From Dacryopinax spathularia (lineage: Eukaryota; Basidiomycota; Dacrymycetes; Dacrymycetales; Dacrymycetaceae): 64,000 nt of DNA. The stretch lies in contig JBBPFI010000001.1 in assembly GCA_037974965.1 (NCBI GenBank), forward strand, positions 930,001 to 994,000. The letters run 5' to 3'. Positions 23,375-34,123 of this stretch are shown piece by piece. How positions within the stretch are numbered: the first letter of the stretch is position 1; every line of letters begins with the position of its first letter. The position numbers and the translations under genes are program-made. The notes under the pieces were generated by a model. That model was given only the letters and a program-made list of their open reading frames with translations, was not told the origin of the DNA and did not search any database.

Positions 23375-24902
23375 TCAACGATCCCTGGGCGTACCTGGGG
23401 CAGGGAAAGGCAGTGCTTGAACAGGCGCAGGGTGTTGCACACGGCTCGTACGCGAGGTCGATGGGTCATGAAGCTGCCCACTGTATGCAGGTGTCGGACC
23501 AGTGTGGGAGCGGCTTTGCATGGGGGGCGTCATCTGTTGGCTTACTGGGAAGGATGGGAACTGTGATGGGACACCGCTGATGAAGCGATGTGATCGCGAT
23601 GCGGGACCAGGTCCAGTATGGCCAGCTTCCTCTTGACCGTCGCGTCGGCGACGGGAAGGTGTCTCAAGCAACTGGGAAATACAATGAGTGGAGATAGCCC
23701 GCGTAATGATCTGTCTTACCCCGTTGGGACCACCGAACATTGAAGGTTGTGAGAAGCCGGGCATTTGCATCGGAGGTGGACCTAGAGTGCTCCCCTCTGC
23801 TGCGGCAGCCATGGCGGTGCTTTGGGACAGGACTGCCTTGCGTTTGTATTTATCCAGTTGAGCCTGGAGAAAGTTAGTAGACGGGAGGAACATCCGCTAC
23901 AATCGAACCTGCCTTTAGCTTTTGATACTCCTTGTCGCGCTCACGCGAAATCTGCTGTACATCGAACGCTCGACGTCGCTCAAGGTCGAGCTCACGTTCC
24001 AGGCCTGATTGATGGCCGGTAAGCCTAGTATATGCGCGCGACTTTGATGGAGGACGTACTCGACACTTTGTCCTGCAGCAGGCTGATCTGTCCATTGGCT
24101 GTGCGGGTAAGATGAAGACGTGCGCAGAACTGCAGAGAAAACGACTAACCTTCCCTGACCACGTTATCGAGTTGCTTCTGAGCATGAACCATCTGATCAC
24201 TTGCTTTCTTATATAGCGCGTTTTGATATGTGGCCTCTTGGGTGACCTGATAGTTCCAGAACGAAACTGCCCTGAGGTGCCATCGTTAGTTCCTGTAGGA
24301 CACTTTGTCCGCACAACGCACCTTGAGCAGATCTCTTCAAGTGAAGATACATAATGAGCAAATCGAACAGAAATCATGAGACACTACATACCCAAGATAC
24401 TGAGAGGATTTAGGCCAGCCAGAACAGTCTAAGAATTCAGGCAGTAAGCTCTGGGCCGACATGGTGGGGCCACGCCTACAGTCTTCCAGTCGTTATTGGG
24501 GCGCAAGAAGACAACCTAGACAAGCAGAGATAAGACTCGTATGGTTTGTAATCTTGTCCCGTACCACTATATCATCCCTGAAGGGAAGGCGTCAGCCGCT
24601 CTGCCCTCGCCCGCCAAGTGCGTCTCACGGTTCAGTCAATGATGTCTCGCATGCGGGACAGATCTGGCTTCCGTTGAAAAGCTGATTCGCGCATGGCACT
24701 GTAGCCCGTATCAACAGCCCTTCCTCTCTCTGGTTCTCCATGAACATACCACAGAATATATCTACAAGCAGATATCAGTAAGCGCCCGAGTTTTTAACCC
24801 AGCTGACGTACGCGAGCAGGTCGTAACCACGGCTTTGGCTTCAGCGTCGCAGGGAAGGGCTTTACGACACTGAAACGAGTTGCACTTGAAGTCCGATTCC
24901 AT
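23375..24902 (-). CDS. HEI10: Meiotic crossover RING protein HEI10 / CCNB1IP1
   Basis: Homologue of the HEI10/CCNB1IP1 ligase, which marks and limits crossover sites on the synaptonemal complex. The N-terminus (MESDFKCNSFQCRKALPCDA) starts a RING-type zinc domain: CNSFQC, then TTCSHIFC across an intron, then VPCAN and QICPACETSL. Next come VLAGLNPLSILEICSRAVSF and WNYQVTQEATYQ, which match the human WNYQ-like region after the RING (RALAFWTYQVHQE). A coiled coil follows (LERELDLERRRAFDVQQISR, EYQKLKAQLDKYKRKA). The tail is Pro/Ser-rich. At least eight short introns are needed, so the protein is invisible without splicing. About 340 residues. It shares a 199-bp divergent promoter with EIF1AD. 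Confidence 0.8.
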
Positions 24903-25101
24903 TAGAAATTGATCGAAGTCAAGAAAATAAAGAGAGAATATAGCATATACAAGGCAAACGAGTGAAGGAGAGGAGGTCAACTCGTTGGAAACAGAGCGCG
25001 TCAAGACTACCGATTATGATGACGCGCGGCACGTGCTTGATTTCTTTTTTTCAGGGTTTGCGGCCTTCCGGTTGCTCCCTCGGCAGAAGTCGACCTTCAT
25101 C
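24903..25101. promoter_or_regulatory. Divergent promoter of HEI10 and EIF1AD
   Basis: Only 199 bp separate the two ATGs, so the start sites must share one promoter region. No clear TATA box is seen. Confidence 0.5.
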
Positions 25102-25686
25102 ATGTCTCGCCGTCGAAACTTACAAGCAGCAGTGGAAGAACCCCCAACTCCCGATTCCCTCAGCTCAAATCAACGCCTCTGCGTTGTGGGTCAAGGAAAG
25201 GGCTCGAACATTTTTGATGTAATCGATCCGAACGGCCACAATTTTCTCGTCGAGCTACCACCAAAATTTCGGAAAAATATTTGGATTCGCAGAGGTAGGC
25301 ATGCGTTCTGTCAAGGACGACAATGAATTGACATTTAGTCTACTCTAACAGGAAGTTATGTTATAGTCACTAGAACCGAAGAGCTCTCTGGAACAAAGCT
25401 TGAAGGAACGATCGATCACGTCATCACATCTGATCAGGTGAAAGAATGGAAAAGAAAAGGGCTGTGGTATGAACATTCCAATCTGCTGTTTTAGTGTACT
25501 CAACGGGGCTAGGCCAGCGGGATTTGACAATGAGCCTGTGCCAGAGCCCCTGAGAGAATCGCGCGATGAGCTAGACCTCCCGGAAGAGGCCTCTGAGACC
25601 GAGGGTATGTGGAGCTGAATATACATCGCAATCACTCTCGTCGCTGACCTTCGCATGCTCCCGTAGAACCAACTCAAGCAGAGTGA
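25102..25686 (+). CDS. EIF1AD: EIF1AD-like S1/IF1-domain RNA-binding protein
   Basis: Small protein (about 140 residues) with a single OB-fold of the eIF1A type. It starts MSRRRNLQAAVEEPP and shows RLCVVGQGKGSNIFDVIDPN, FLVELPPKFRKNIWIRRGSY, VIVTRTEELSGTKLEGTIDH and VKEWKRKGLWPAGF, which match the EIF1AD family rather than eIF1A itself: the PPKFRKNIWIRRG segment is diagnostic and the eIF1A C-terminal domain is missing. An acidic tail follows (RDELDLPEEASETEE). EIF1AD proteins are nuclear or linked to late 40S subunit maturation. Three introns join in frame (about 25295-25351, 25466-25513 and 25601-25665). Stop TGA is at 25684-25686. Confidence 0.88.
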
Positions 25687-26053
25687 ACAAGAGATGAATT
25701 GCGCATATACTCTAACTCGGGGCAAAGTCCAAGAGTAATTTGCGCGGTATGAAGGAGGATCGATCTGGATAGGATACTCCTGTCCAGCAAAGGACAAACT
25801 ACTAACGGCGGTGATGCAATGAAGTAGGAAGGAGAGAAGTGCAAAATGGAAGAGACGATAACAGATGAAGGGTATCAGCGCGAATGATGGAGCCGTATGG
25901 GGCATGCATAGAATTCAATGTCCGGTAGTTGGGAAGGAGCAGAGCTCAATCATGTGTGAACGGGAGATCCGAGAACCTCTCCGCCGTGCAGTCAGGACGA
26001 TGCTCGTTTTTCGTGATACTGCAGACGAGCATGTCAGATATATTATACGAAAC
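25687..26053. other. Convergent 3' region, no gene seen
   Basis: Lies between EIF1AD (+) and the small unknown gene (-). Further 3' exons of the minus-strand gene could reach into it, but none is clear. Confidence 0.4.
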
Positions 26054-26608
26054 CTAAATGAGAGCAGAACTTGCAGCCATGGTTCCCTCTAGCCGGCTCA
26101 GGTATGCGGCAAATATTCCGTGAACCGTTTCTTCGGCGAGTGGGATATACCTTCGTTCCTGGGTAACGTGCACCGCGACCTCCGTGAAGATGAAGAACCG
26201 GCTGTGGGAGGGGATTTTCCAAAACTCTATGACGATCAGACGAGATTCGTCAATCTCCGCTCGTACACGAAAGGCCACGTACTCACTCGAATAGGTCCGG
26301 AGATAGTCGACAAACCAGTTCAAGGCTTCGAGATGCAGGAGATTCTGCCTTCTGTTGGTCTGTTCGTCTTGGTTGCCGTTACGCCATACGCTGCCCGGTT
26401 CTGGCAGGCCTCCCGGGTACGCGGCCCTGGCACGCCTGAGGTACTCGTCCATGGCCTTGATACGGGCTTGATGAATTGCCGCGCGAACCTGAAAGATCGC
26501 ACACATCAGATCAGACAGGCTGTGCAGAGACAGGAGGTTGCGTACCACCTTGGCATCCTCTTCGGATTGGACGTTAGAAGCAGATGCGTTGCTTGAGGAT
26601 CCAGACAT
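26054..26608 (-). CDS. Unrecognised small protein
   Basis: I do not recognise the product. It starts MSGSSSNASASNVQSEEDAK. Two probable introns fit the local style: a 63-nt one with GTGGTA...TTTCAG that joins DAK to VRAAIHQARIKAMDEYLRRA, and a 60-nt one with GTGAGT...CATAG that joins YLRTYS to FWKIPSHSRFF. Both keep the frame, so the frame is open with or without splicing, up to the stop at 26054. The middle part is helical and charged (NRRQNLLHLEALNWFVDYLR). No signal peptide, membrane span or known motif is seen. The true 3' end is unsure, and a further downstream exon is possible. Confidence 0.45.
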   Translation of the reverse strand: MSGSSSNASASNVQSEEDAKVVRNLLSLHSLSDLMCAIFQVRAAIHQARIKAMDEYLRRARAAYPGGLPEPGSVWRNGNQDEQTNRRQNLLHLEALNWFVDYLRTYSSEYVAFRVRAEIDESRLIVIEFWKIPSHSRFFIFTEVAVHVTQERRYIPLAEETVHGIFAAYLSRLEGTMAASSALI

Positions 26609-27664
26609 GTTTTCCGGTCGAGAAAAGATCTAGAAACGAGGATTGCTACGTCTCCTCCATCGTTCTCTACCAGTAGATATATCTCAGCTCGAGCAGGACA
26701 GGGGTTATACTCAACATCCAAGTGCATTACGAGGTCACCATTGCAGTCAGCAATATATGGACAATGGCGACGCGTCAGGCTTTTTCGGTTCATCTACCGT
26801 CGACGCCTCGAGGCAGAAACGAGTCCAAGAGGAGTGCAAGGGTATATCCAGTATGTTATATGTACGAAAAAGGGTAGGCGTTGCGAGGCGCGAGCGTGGA
26901 ACTCCGACTTCGAGGTTTATGGCCGAGCCTTCGGGACCTGCAGGCGGCGGCGGGCGTTAGAGCGGGCATGCCAAATATGGGCTTTCCGGAGTCCCGAAAG
27001 CATTGGAGGCGCCTACTTCGCGTGTTGTAGGCGTGTATGCTGCGTGTTTGGTTGTGAAGGCACAGTTCTGGGGTTGCGACGATGATAGAGCCCCGATCCA
27101 AAGTGACCAAATAGGAGTCCGACATAAGCGCCGCAACGAAATCAGACGCGAGCAGTGCCCTCTAGAATGTCGGCCTCCGGTCGGAGTGCGCCATTGCGCC
27201 GCTCAAGAAGTTGATGCGGCGAGCTTAACAGTGCCAGAGAGTTGCTACAGCTGCTGATCCGCGCGAGTTGTCGCCAAGAAGTGACTTTTGTCTGCATGGG
27301 CAATCCGATTCGTCCGCAGTCGTGCTCAGGTGGCTTGGTCGATTTGTGAGGATGCCGTCTGCAAGATCATTTTTGACACGTCTTCTGCGAAGTTCCAGTC
27401 GATTGCCCATCCCGAGTAAAGCCGTCGGCGCCATAGATGCCTGCAGGTTGAAGCGTATCCAGAAGCAGCTGAAGTGGAATCGGAGCAGAAGCATCTCGAA
27501 GAACCGAAGCCGACCAGAAGCTGAGACAGCGAGCTTCCGGAAGCCCAGCCCAGTTTGCAAGAAGCCAAACGCGCAAGAATGAGTCATTAGGGGTATAAAA
27601 CCGTTAGATCTACACACGAAGCAAGTCAAGAACGAAAGTACCGCGCTTCTCCCACTCGCAAGGG
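26609..27664. other. 1.06-kb stretch without a recognisable gene
   Basis: It lies between the start of the small unknown gene and the stop of SEC12. Frames on both strands (for example 26741-27085 + and 27225-27664 -) have no recognisable motif and no fitting splice pattern. I see no tRNA-like B box or snRNA core motif. Confidence 0.4.
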
Positions 27665-29163
27665 CTATCGATATTGTAGGAGGATAGCGATGAGTATTGC
27701 GAGTAAAACGACGATAATGACTGTCGTTGTTGGGAAGGCTACGGATTCGATCAGACACGCCGTATTGGGAAGAAGGGGAACAGTGCATACTCGTTGATGG
27801 ACGCCTGTTCGGTACTCGGACGAGGCGGAGAGAGTTGTCAGCGCTCCCAGAGACGAGCACGCCCGCGTCAGGGCTGAACTTAAGCGCTGTCGGTGGGAAC
27901 TCGTGTGCTTTAAGAATCTGCAGCAGCGGCTACGAGAAAATTATGAGTATAAGCGCGCATATATGCCGTGAAATGAACGAACAGCGAGGGTCTTAGCGTC
28001 CAACACCCCGATCTTCAGATCTGACGATCCCCAAGCCAAAAGTTTCCCATCCCCGCTCACATCGAAGACTGTTATGGGCTTGCTATCTACGAGTCGCGAG
28101 CGCTTGACAGTCCATGTTGTGGTGTCCCATTTGCAGACATAGGAGTTAGTAGGCTCCTTGATCCCACGCGTCTTGGACCGTGCACCACTTGAAGGGTTGA
28201 GGACGGTGAAGAGCCGATCGGGCTGGGTCGGGGAGAAGCTGAGCGCATATAAGGCGCTGTATGCCGACGAGGGTGAAGTGCTTACCGAGCGGCACGAAAT
28301 ACAATCTTATCTGGCTTAACGCCTGAGAATGTAGGCCGGTCTATTCGTTTCTCCAGCTCAAGCTTGGATTTGCCCTTCTCCTTCGCCGATGGAAGGGAAT
28401 ATAGCTCCAGATGGGAGGAACCGGTCAACAGAATCTGCAGCAGCGCATTAGCATCGCTTCTCTCCGAGCAAAAACGCCGCCACGTACGTGTTTCTCCGAA
28501 ATGGACACGTCATACAGCTCCCCGTCTGCCAGTCGTAATATCTCGCACGCCGGCTCAAGCTCCGGATATGAAAGTATTGCAACGGTATTATCGGTGCTCC
28601 CAGTCGCGACAAGTGTTCGATCCGGGCTAAACACCGTCACTTTCTGTTTCTTATCAGCCTCTCCCCCGCTGGGCAGAGCCAGAAGCGGGCGTACCTGGTA
28701 CACCTCCGCATCTTTGCCCTCAATCGTCTTGATCTTCTTCTCCAACCTCACTTCCTCCCCCGACAGCTGATACACACGACAATTCTCATTCTCCCCAGCT
28801 TCAAGTCGCTCAGCAGCACTGTTGATCCCACATACTATCCGCTCGTCCACCTCTGCCCCTGAGCCTGAGGAAAGAGGAGCAGCAATAGTCATAGGCGCAT
28901 CTTCCCCAGCCTCAAGTTCCAGCTCGGAGATCTGCTTGAGACCAAGCTTTGGCCGGTCGACTTCGTACACTCTCTACATGCCGGCGGTCATGAGCTGGAC
29001 AATGGCATAAGGGGAAGGGTGGGAGACGAACCAGCTTATTCTTGATCCCGCTCCTGCTCGCGCCGCCCCCGCCGCCCACAACGAGCCTCTCATCATTCAC
29101 CCATGCGAGCGAGTAGACGGGGAAAGACGGTAGAGGATGGAGCGTATGCTCCGTGCGCGTCAT
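27665..29163 (-). CDS. SEC12: Sar1 guanine-nucleotide exchange factor Sec12 (PREB-like)
   Basis: ER membrane exchange factor that loads Sar1 with GTP to start COPII budding. The WD40 propeller begins with FPVYSLAWVNDERLVVGGGG and SGIKNKL, the K-loop region that binds K+ and inserts into Sar1 in yeast Sec12. Later blades include FSPDRTLVATGSTDNTVAIL, ALYALSFSPTQPDRLF, TVFDVSGDGKLLAWGSSDLK and FSPDAGVLVSGSADNSLRLV. The last exon gives one C-terminal membrane anchor (TVIIVVLLAILIAILLQYR), so almost nothing projects into the lumen. Yeast Sec12 has a long luminal tail; here it is a few residues, as in animal PREB. Several short introns are needed. Start 29163 gives MTRTEHTLHPLPSF. Confidence 0.88.
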
Positions 29164-29869
29164 CGTTCCTTCCTATCCACGAAGTCGTCGTAGAACAACC
29201 TGGCTAGCACGAAGAGGGGAAGAGAGAGGAGGAGAGGAGGAGGAGATAGGGACGCGTGCTTCTTGCTTCGACTCTGACGACGGAGTTGCGTTATGCGGAG
29301 TAAGGGACGTACGCAAGACGACCGGCCTGGCCCCAGCAAAGGCGGGAATGGTCCCGCTTCCATGGGCGAGACCGTGATTATCAACTGTTTTGACGCAGAC
29401 GACCATGTCCTCCTACTACGATCCTTCGGCACTCTGGAGATTCGCAATGGGGCAAATAATACAATTTCTCTGAGCCTTAAGCCAGAGAGACCAGTGGTAT
29501 CTAAAGCTACAAAAACAACATTCGTCCTTTCCCGTCCTCGAGTGGTCCACAACCCGAAGCCAGAGCCCATGTATAGATGAAGATATGTCTGTGTGTATAT
29601 CGTTGCTTGTCCTTGCCAGAGAGAATAGGATAGCAATAGATATATGCTTGCGTGTCTTTGATCCAAGCTGCGCTCAACCAGCTGGGGTCGGTCGGAGGTG
29701 GACCGAATCTGGTCGAGGAAGGTCGCAGATGACGCAGGGACCGTTTCTCGACGGCGCGCGATGGCGCGATCGAAATCAGTTTGTGCACCGTCCGAACCAT
29801 GGAGGATCTCCAATCCTTCCAACAACATCGCGCATAAGAGCCTGTTCCGTCTCCCGCTTCGAAGCCCAA
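29164..29869. other. Intergenic between SEC12 and SUR1
   Basis: A 0.7-kb spacer between two minus-strand genes, with the SEC12 promoter and SUR1 3' region. No coding frame is supported. Confidence 0.45.
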
Positions 29870-31549
29870 TCACCTCCCCTTGTGTTCCCTCTCCAACAAT
29901 CCCCTCTCCTCCTCCCTCGACACCCTCGCCTCAAAAGGATACGGCGGTGGACTCGGCTCTCTCCTCCCATCGTCCCTCTCCCGCCCAAGGAGAGGAACGT
30001 CGCTCCTTCCCGTTAGGGGAACAGCGTCGTACTCCACCCCGATGTCCTCCTCTTCGGCCTCGTCTCTGCCTCTCGAGCTCGCATGACCACGAGGTCGCAA
30101 GACCGCGGGCAGGAGGAACAACATTCCTCGCCGCCCTGGGCCGTGTCTTCGCTTTCCATGCGGCTTTCCGGTCGAAGGGGATGTGGGCAAGGCCGCATAT
30201 AGTCTGGAAGGGAGAGAGGCGGCCCACTGCAATGCACTTGGACTCGTGGGCTCTGCGACTATGGCGGGCGGGGTGATATGTGAAGTATCGGTGTCGAGTG
30301 CCGAAAGCGGCAGGATGGGTTCGCTGTTCGCAGGCGAATAGGACGGTGACGGTGCGCGACTCCCATACGGGCTGCTGGTGGCCGTCGACCCGCTGCCTCG
30401 AGGTGAAGAAGGGAGAGAGAACGTCGCTCCGCCCAGCTCCAGTCGATGCCGACCAGTCGAGTCGGTATATATGCGCGGGAGGAGGACGTCGTATCGTCCC
30501 AACCTGCGCCATCTCCCGCCTCCGACGCCGCCACCAGGCGAATGAGGCAGCGACAGCCCAGCGCGATGTTTCTGTCGTAGGCGGAGGTACAGCAACCTCG
30601 CTGCGCCCGCAACGAGGATGAAGAGTGCGACATACATGATCAGCGTGCCGTACGTGCCGAGGAAGAGGACCAGGCCCGCGTCATCAGCATGCCACGAGGA
30701 TCCATAGTAGTGCGTGAAGAAGGCGTGCGGGGCTTCACCTGGAGCAGCGTTCTTCCCGTACAAAGGCTTGGGCAGGACGCGGACTGCCTCCTCGGGCGTA
30801 CGCGGGTACCCGGTCGCGCTGGTGTACAGGCCGTAGACAGCGCTAATGAACATCGGCCCTGTGGAGAACATGACCGTCGGGTAGTTCATGAGCCAGTTGT
30901 GGTCGAACGACTGCAGGCTATCGATCGCCTTGCGGAAGAAAGGATGGCGAGGGGAAGCGAACATCAGGTCGTTCGACAGACCAACGGGCTTGGTCCGAGG
31001 CAAGATGGCGGGGAAGGTCAGGAGCGGGTCAAGTCGCCGCAGGCAGCCGACGTCCAAATCGAGGTAGGTGCCGCCGTAGTGGTAAAGCACGAAATAGCGA
31101 ATCGCATCGGCGCGCTGGATGACGTAGGGATACCCGTCGAATGTGGGGAGGAACCAGGGGTAGTGCTCCTTGATGAATTCGCGGGAGGAATCGTCTGTCC
31201 AGAGCATGTATTCGCTGCAAACACGGTCAGCTACGAACAGCTTGTGAAGGCGGCCATAGACGCACTAATCAGGCATGAGGTCTCTGCAGCCCTGGGAGAC
31301 ACCCGCCCACTTCTCGGGCAGCGTCTCGTCCTTCCATGTTTGATGCAGTATCCTCGGGATCCGCTCCCCAGGCTGAGGGTCGTACGAAGCGTTGGTGAGA
31401 GGCGGGTCCGGCCATGGCACCTCGTCCTCCGTTATGTAGGCCTCCGGTCTGATGCGGAGAAAGATGGAGATGGAACCGAGTAGGACTGTTGTTCCTAGGA
31501 GGATCGTTCCAAGGAGGGAGAGGAGGACGAGGACTGTCCGCCGGGCCAT
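29870..31549 (-). CDS. SUR1: Mannosyl-inositol-phosphoceramide synthase catalytic subunit (GT32)
   Basis: GT32 glycosyltransferase of the Sur1/Csh1 family, which adds mannose to inositol-phosphoceramide in the Golgi. A signal anchor lies at residues 5-30 (VLVLLSLLGTILLGTTVLLG). The catalytic part shows RIPRILHQTWK, YEYMLWTDD-type continuation across the one intron (about 31208-31265), YVIQRADAIRYFVLYHYGG, the metal-binding DxD in TYLDLDVGCLRRLDP, and SNDLMFASPRHPFF. A second membrane span (GTYGTLIMYVALFILVAGAA) follows, as in yeast Sur1. The C-terminal tail of about 240 residues is Pro/Ser/Gly-rich and much longer than in yeast. Start 31549 gives MARRTVLVLL. Confidence 0.88.
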
Positions 31550-34123
31550 TGCTTGGCTGCGTGCGCCGGTCTGCGAAGGCGGCGATGGCGGGGATTGGAG
31601 AGGAAGGAGGTGGGAGGAGGCAGTAAGGTAGGCTGTTGCGACGAGTGCTCTGGTTGGGGATGGCGGGAGCGCGAGGCTATCGTTGGAAGTGGGGCCAAGG
31701 GGTCAAGTACGGTGCTGTCGGAGGTCGTGAAAGCCAAGCTAGCGGAGAGAGTATACAGTTGAGGGGGGGAATCAGGTCACTTGGCCGATGGGCGGCAGAG
31801 CAGAGTTGGGTTAAATTGGACAAAGGAAAGGAAGGCACGGAGCGATCGTGCCGAGCGTAGTTCGCTCTATGTTATGTACGGCAGATGGCGGGAAATGGAT
31901 GGAGGGCGGGACAGAACAGACGACAGCGATGGAAAAGCGACGGGAGGGAGCTCGGTGCTGCGCATATGGTCACCCACCGAAATACATACAACCCGACGGG
32001 ACCCGTTCAGACAAGGTCACCATATCAGCGCTCCTTTCATCTGCGAGCCCGGCCGATGCCACCCCATTTTCGGCAGCAGCAGCAACAACAAGCCATGCGC
32101 ATGAAATCGAAGTAATTATCTTCTCGATCGCCAGCTGTCTCTCTTGTAACGATCTGGCAGTGCAGCAAGGTACCCAGCCCGTCGCACGGGTACACAGTAT
32201 ACTAACACGTTACGGTGACCCCTTGCCAAGCCTACCCCCAAGCCAGCTAGACCAAACCGAAACAGATAAATATTTGCCTATTGAAGCGATAAGTACCGAA
32301 GCACACGGGTCATCGAACCCTCAATGGGCCATCCAGCGGCGCCGCCGGCGTCATCCAACCGCAGCAGCAGACCAGATCCCCCGCGGGTCCATCAACGCGC
32401 GTGTTCGATGCCCTTCCGGAAGCAGAACATGGGGTCTTGGACCAATCAGGGACCGCGATGCCGAGCTCGCCGTGCCGTGCGCAGCAAGGAACGGGAAACC
32501 GGTGTATGATGTAATCTCAGACTAGGGGGCTCGGCGGCTCGGCGCGCTCTTGTTCGGCCTCGTTTCGTCGCTTTCGCTTTGGCCCACGGGCGTTCCCCCG
32601 GTGAGCTGCGTTGGTCTCGGTGGTCGCTTGCGGAAAATTACAGGTGATATCGGTGACGACGTCGGCCCCCGCACCGCGTAAAGACGGACGTCAAGGAGCC
32701 GTCATGATACCCCTCTTCACTTGCTGGAGATCGTCATGGGCTTGGGCCAACCATCAGGAACGAGCTTATCAGAACGCACACGACCATGTTCAATGCTGGC
32801 AAGGGGAAATTGGGCAGTTCCAATTATGCGGGCTGATAAGCCTTCTGTGACAAGTTCACGCTGGAGAAGTTAATGTGGGGTGTTATAGCCACTGAATGAG
32901 GTTGGTTCAGCTGCTGTTATGCATATTTGGTCAACGACCACCAACCGGAGCCGAACGGGCGGCAACGGTCATTTCTGCTTCTGAAAACGATCGAACGACC
33001 GGAGAAGCGGTGCTTATGAAAAGAATGTAGTGACAACCGGTCTTCTTTCGACATTGAAGGGGATGGTGCCACTGCAGAGGTTGCCAAGATCGACACATTT
33101 TTTCCGGGTTTTAGTGGTCGGCGAGGCTCGTAAGCGGGGAAACTTTACCCTAGCGTAAGATGGTCAGCTTTTCATTCTCGGGATGGAGAGCCGTCAGGTC
33201 GACCACTAGGCTGTCGAGATTGCAGAGATGTCGTTATCTGGACGAGCGATCAATCGTATTTTGCCAAACATTATCGCTCAAAGCTCCGGGTGGCCAAACC
33301 GACCAGCGCGATGGCGTGGTTCTCAGAAGCGCGAACCCCTCCACGAAATGCAGTCGGCAAGGTAACGGCAAGTACTGTGGGAGATACCGCAGTTGATGCT
33401 TACACAAGCTGTGCGCACCGGGGCCCGCTCGCCCAACTGGATTAGAAGCGGTGGTGAGTGAAAGTACCTAGTCGACGCAAAAGAATGTTTGGCGGAACTT
33501 CACTGGGCATGGGGCTGCGTATCGGAGGACAGAATATGATTCTATCCGGTAGAGGTGTCATTCCGGCGTCGGTGGTCACAATTGTTCACGCGCCAGGCGG
33601 AGTAAATGATAGTAAGGAAGTGCTGTGTGGCCAGCTATGCGAAAGAACGATATCCCACTAGGGCGCGCCTAAATACTTCGAAGAATTGCCATATGAAAGT
33701 GCCCAAAGCTACAAGAGTATATACGACAGAAGTGGGAGGCATGGATGCTTCTGGCTTGATGACGGTCATGAAGGTCGTTGATATGTACAGGACTACCGAG
33801 ATGCCCAACTGAGATAGGGACTTTGCAGGAAACGAGCTGAAGATGTACTACATGGGTGTGATGATACTAGCTAGGAAATGGAGTCCGCACCAGATCGTAG
33901 TGGGCGAGCAGCCATGGTAAAAGACAGGGCGGGTGCACGAGATAGCAGCAGGATGACTTGAAGGTATTGATGCAGTGGTAAACACAGAGGTGCGCGGTAT
34001 GTGGGTCGGAATCGTGACGGAAGGTTGAGCAGAGGCTCTAAAATATGCTTGTTGCAGGGGTGTTCGTGCCTTGCGATAAGAAGCCCAAGAGGAGGAGAAA
34101 CGAGGAGTTCATGAGACCGAGGG
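31550..34123. other. 2.57-kb stretch without a recognisable gene
   Basis: Upstream of SUR1 and downstream of SWT1, both on the minus strand. The left half should hold the SUR1 promoter. The plus-strand frame at 31848-32525 is rich in Ser, Ala and Arg with no motif. The part at 32900-33850 has only short frames. I saw no tRNA, 5S RNA, snRNA or transposon feature. Confidence 0.4.

Noticed and set aside
30689-31483. 264-residue open frame on the plus strand
   Set aside because: Antisense shadow of SUR1, which is well supported by its DxD motif and membrane spans.
31848-32525. 225-residue open frame on the plus strand
   Set aside because: No motif, no codon pattern like neighbouring genes and no good splice context; probably chance in a GC-rich promoter region.
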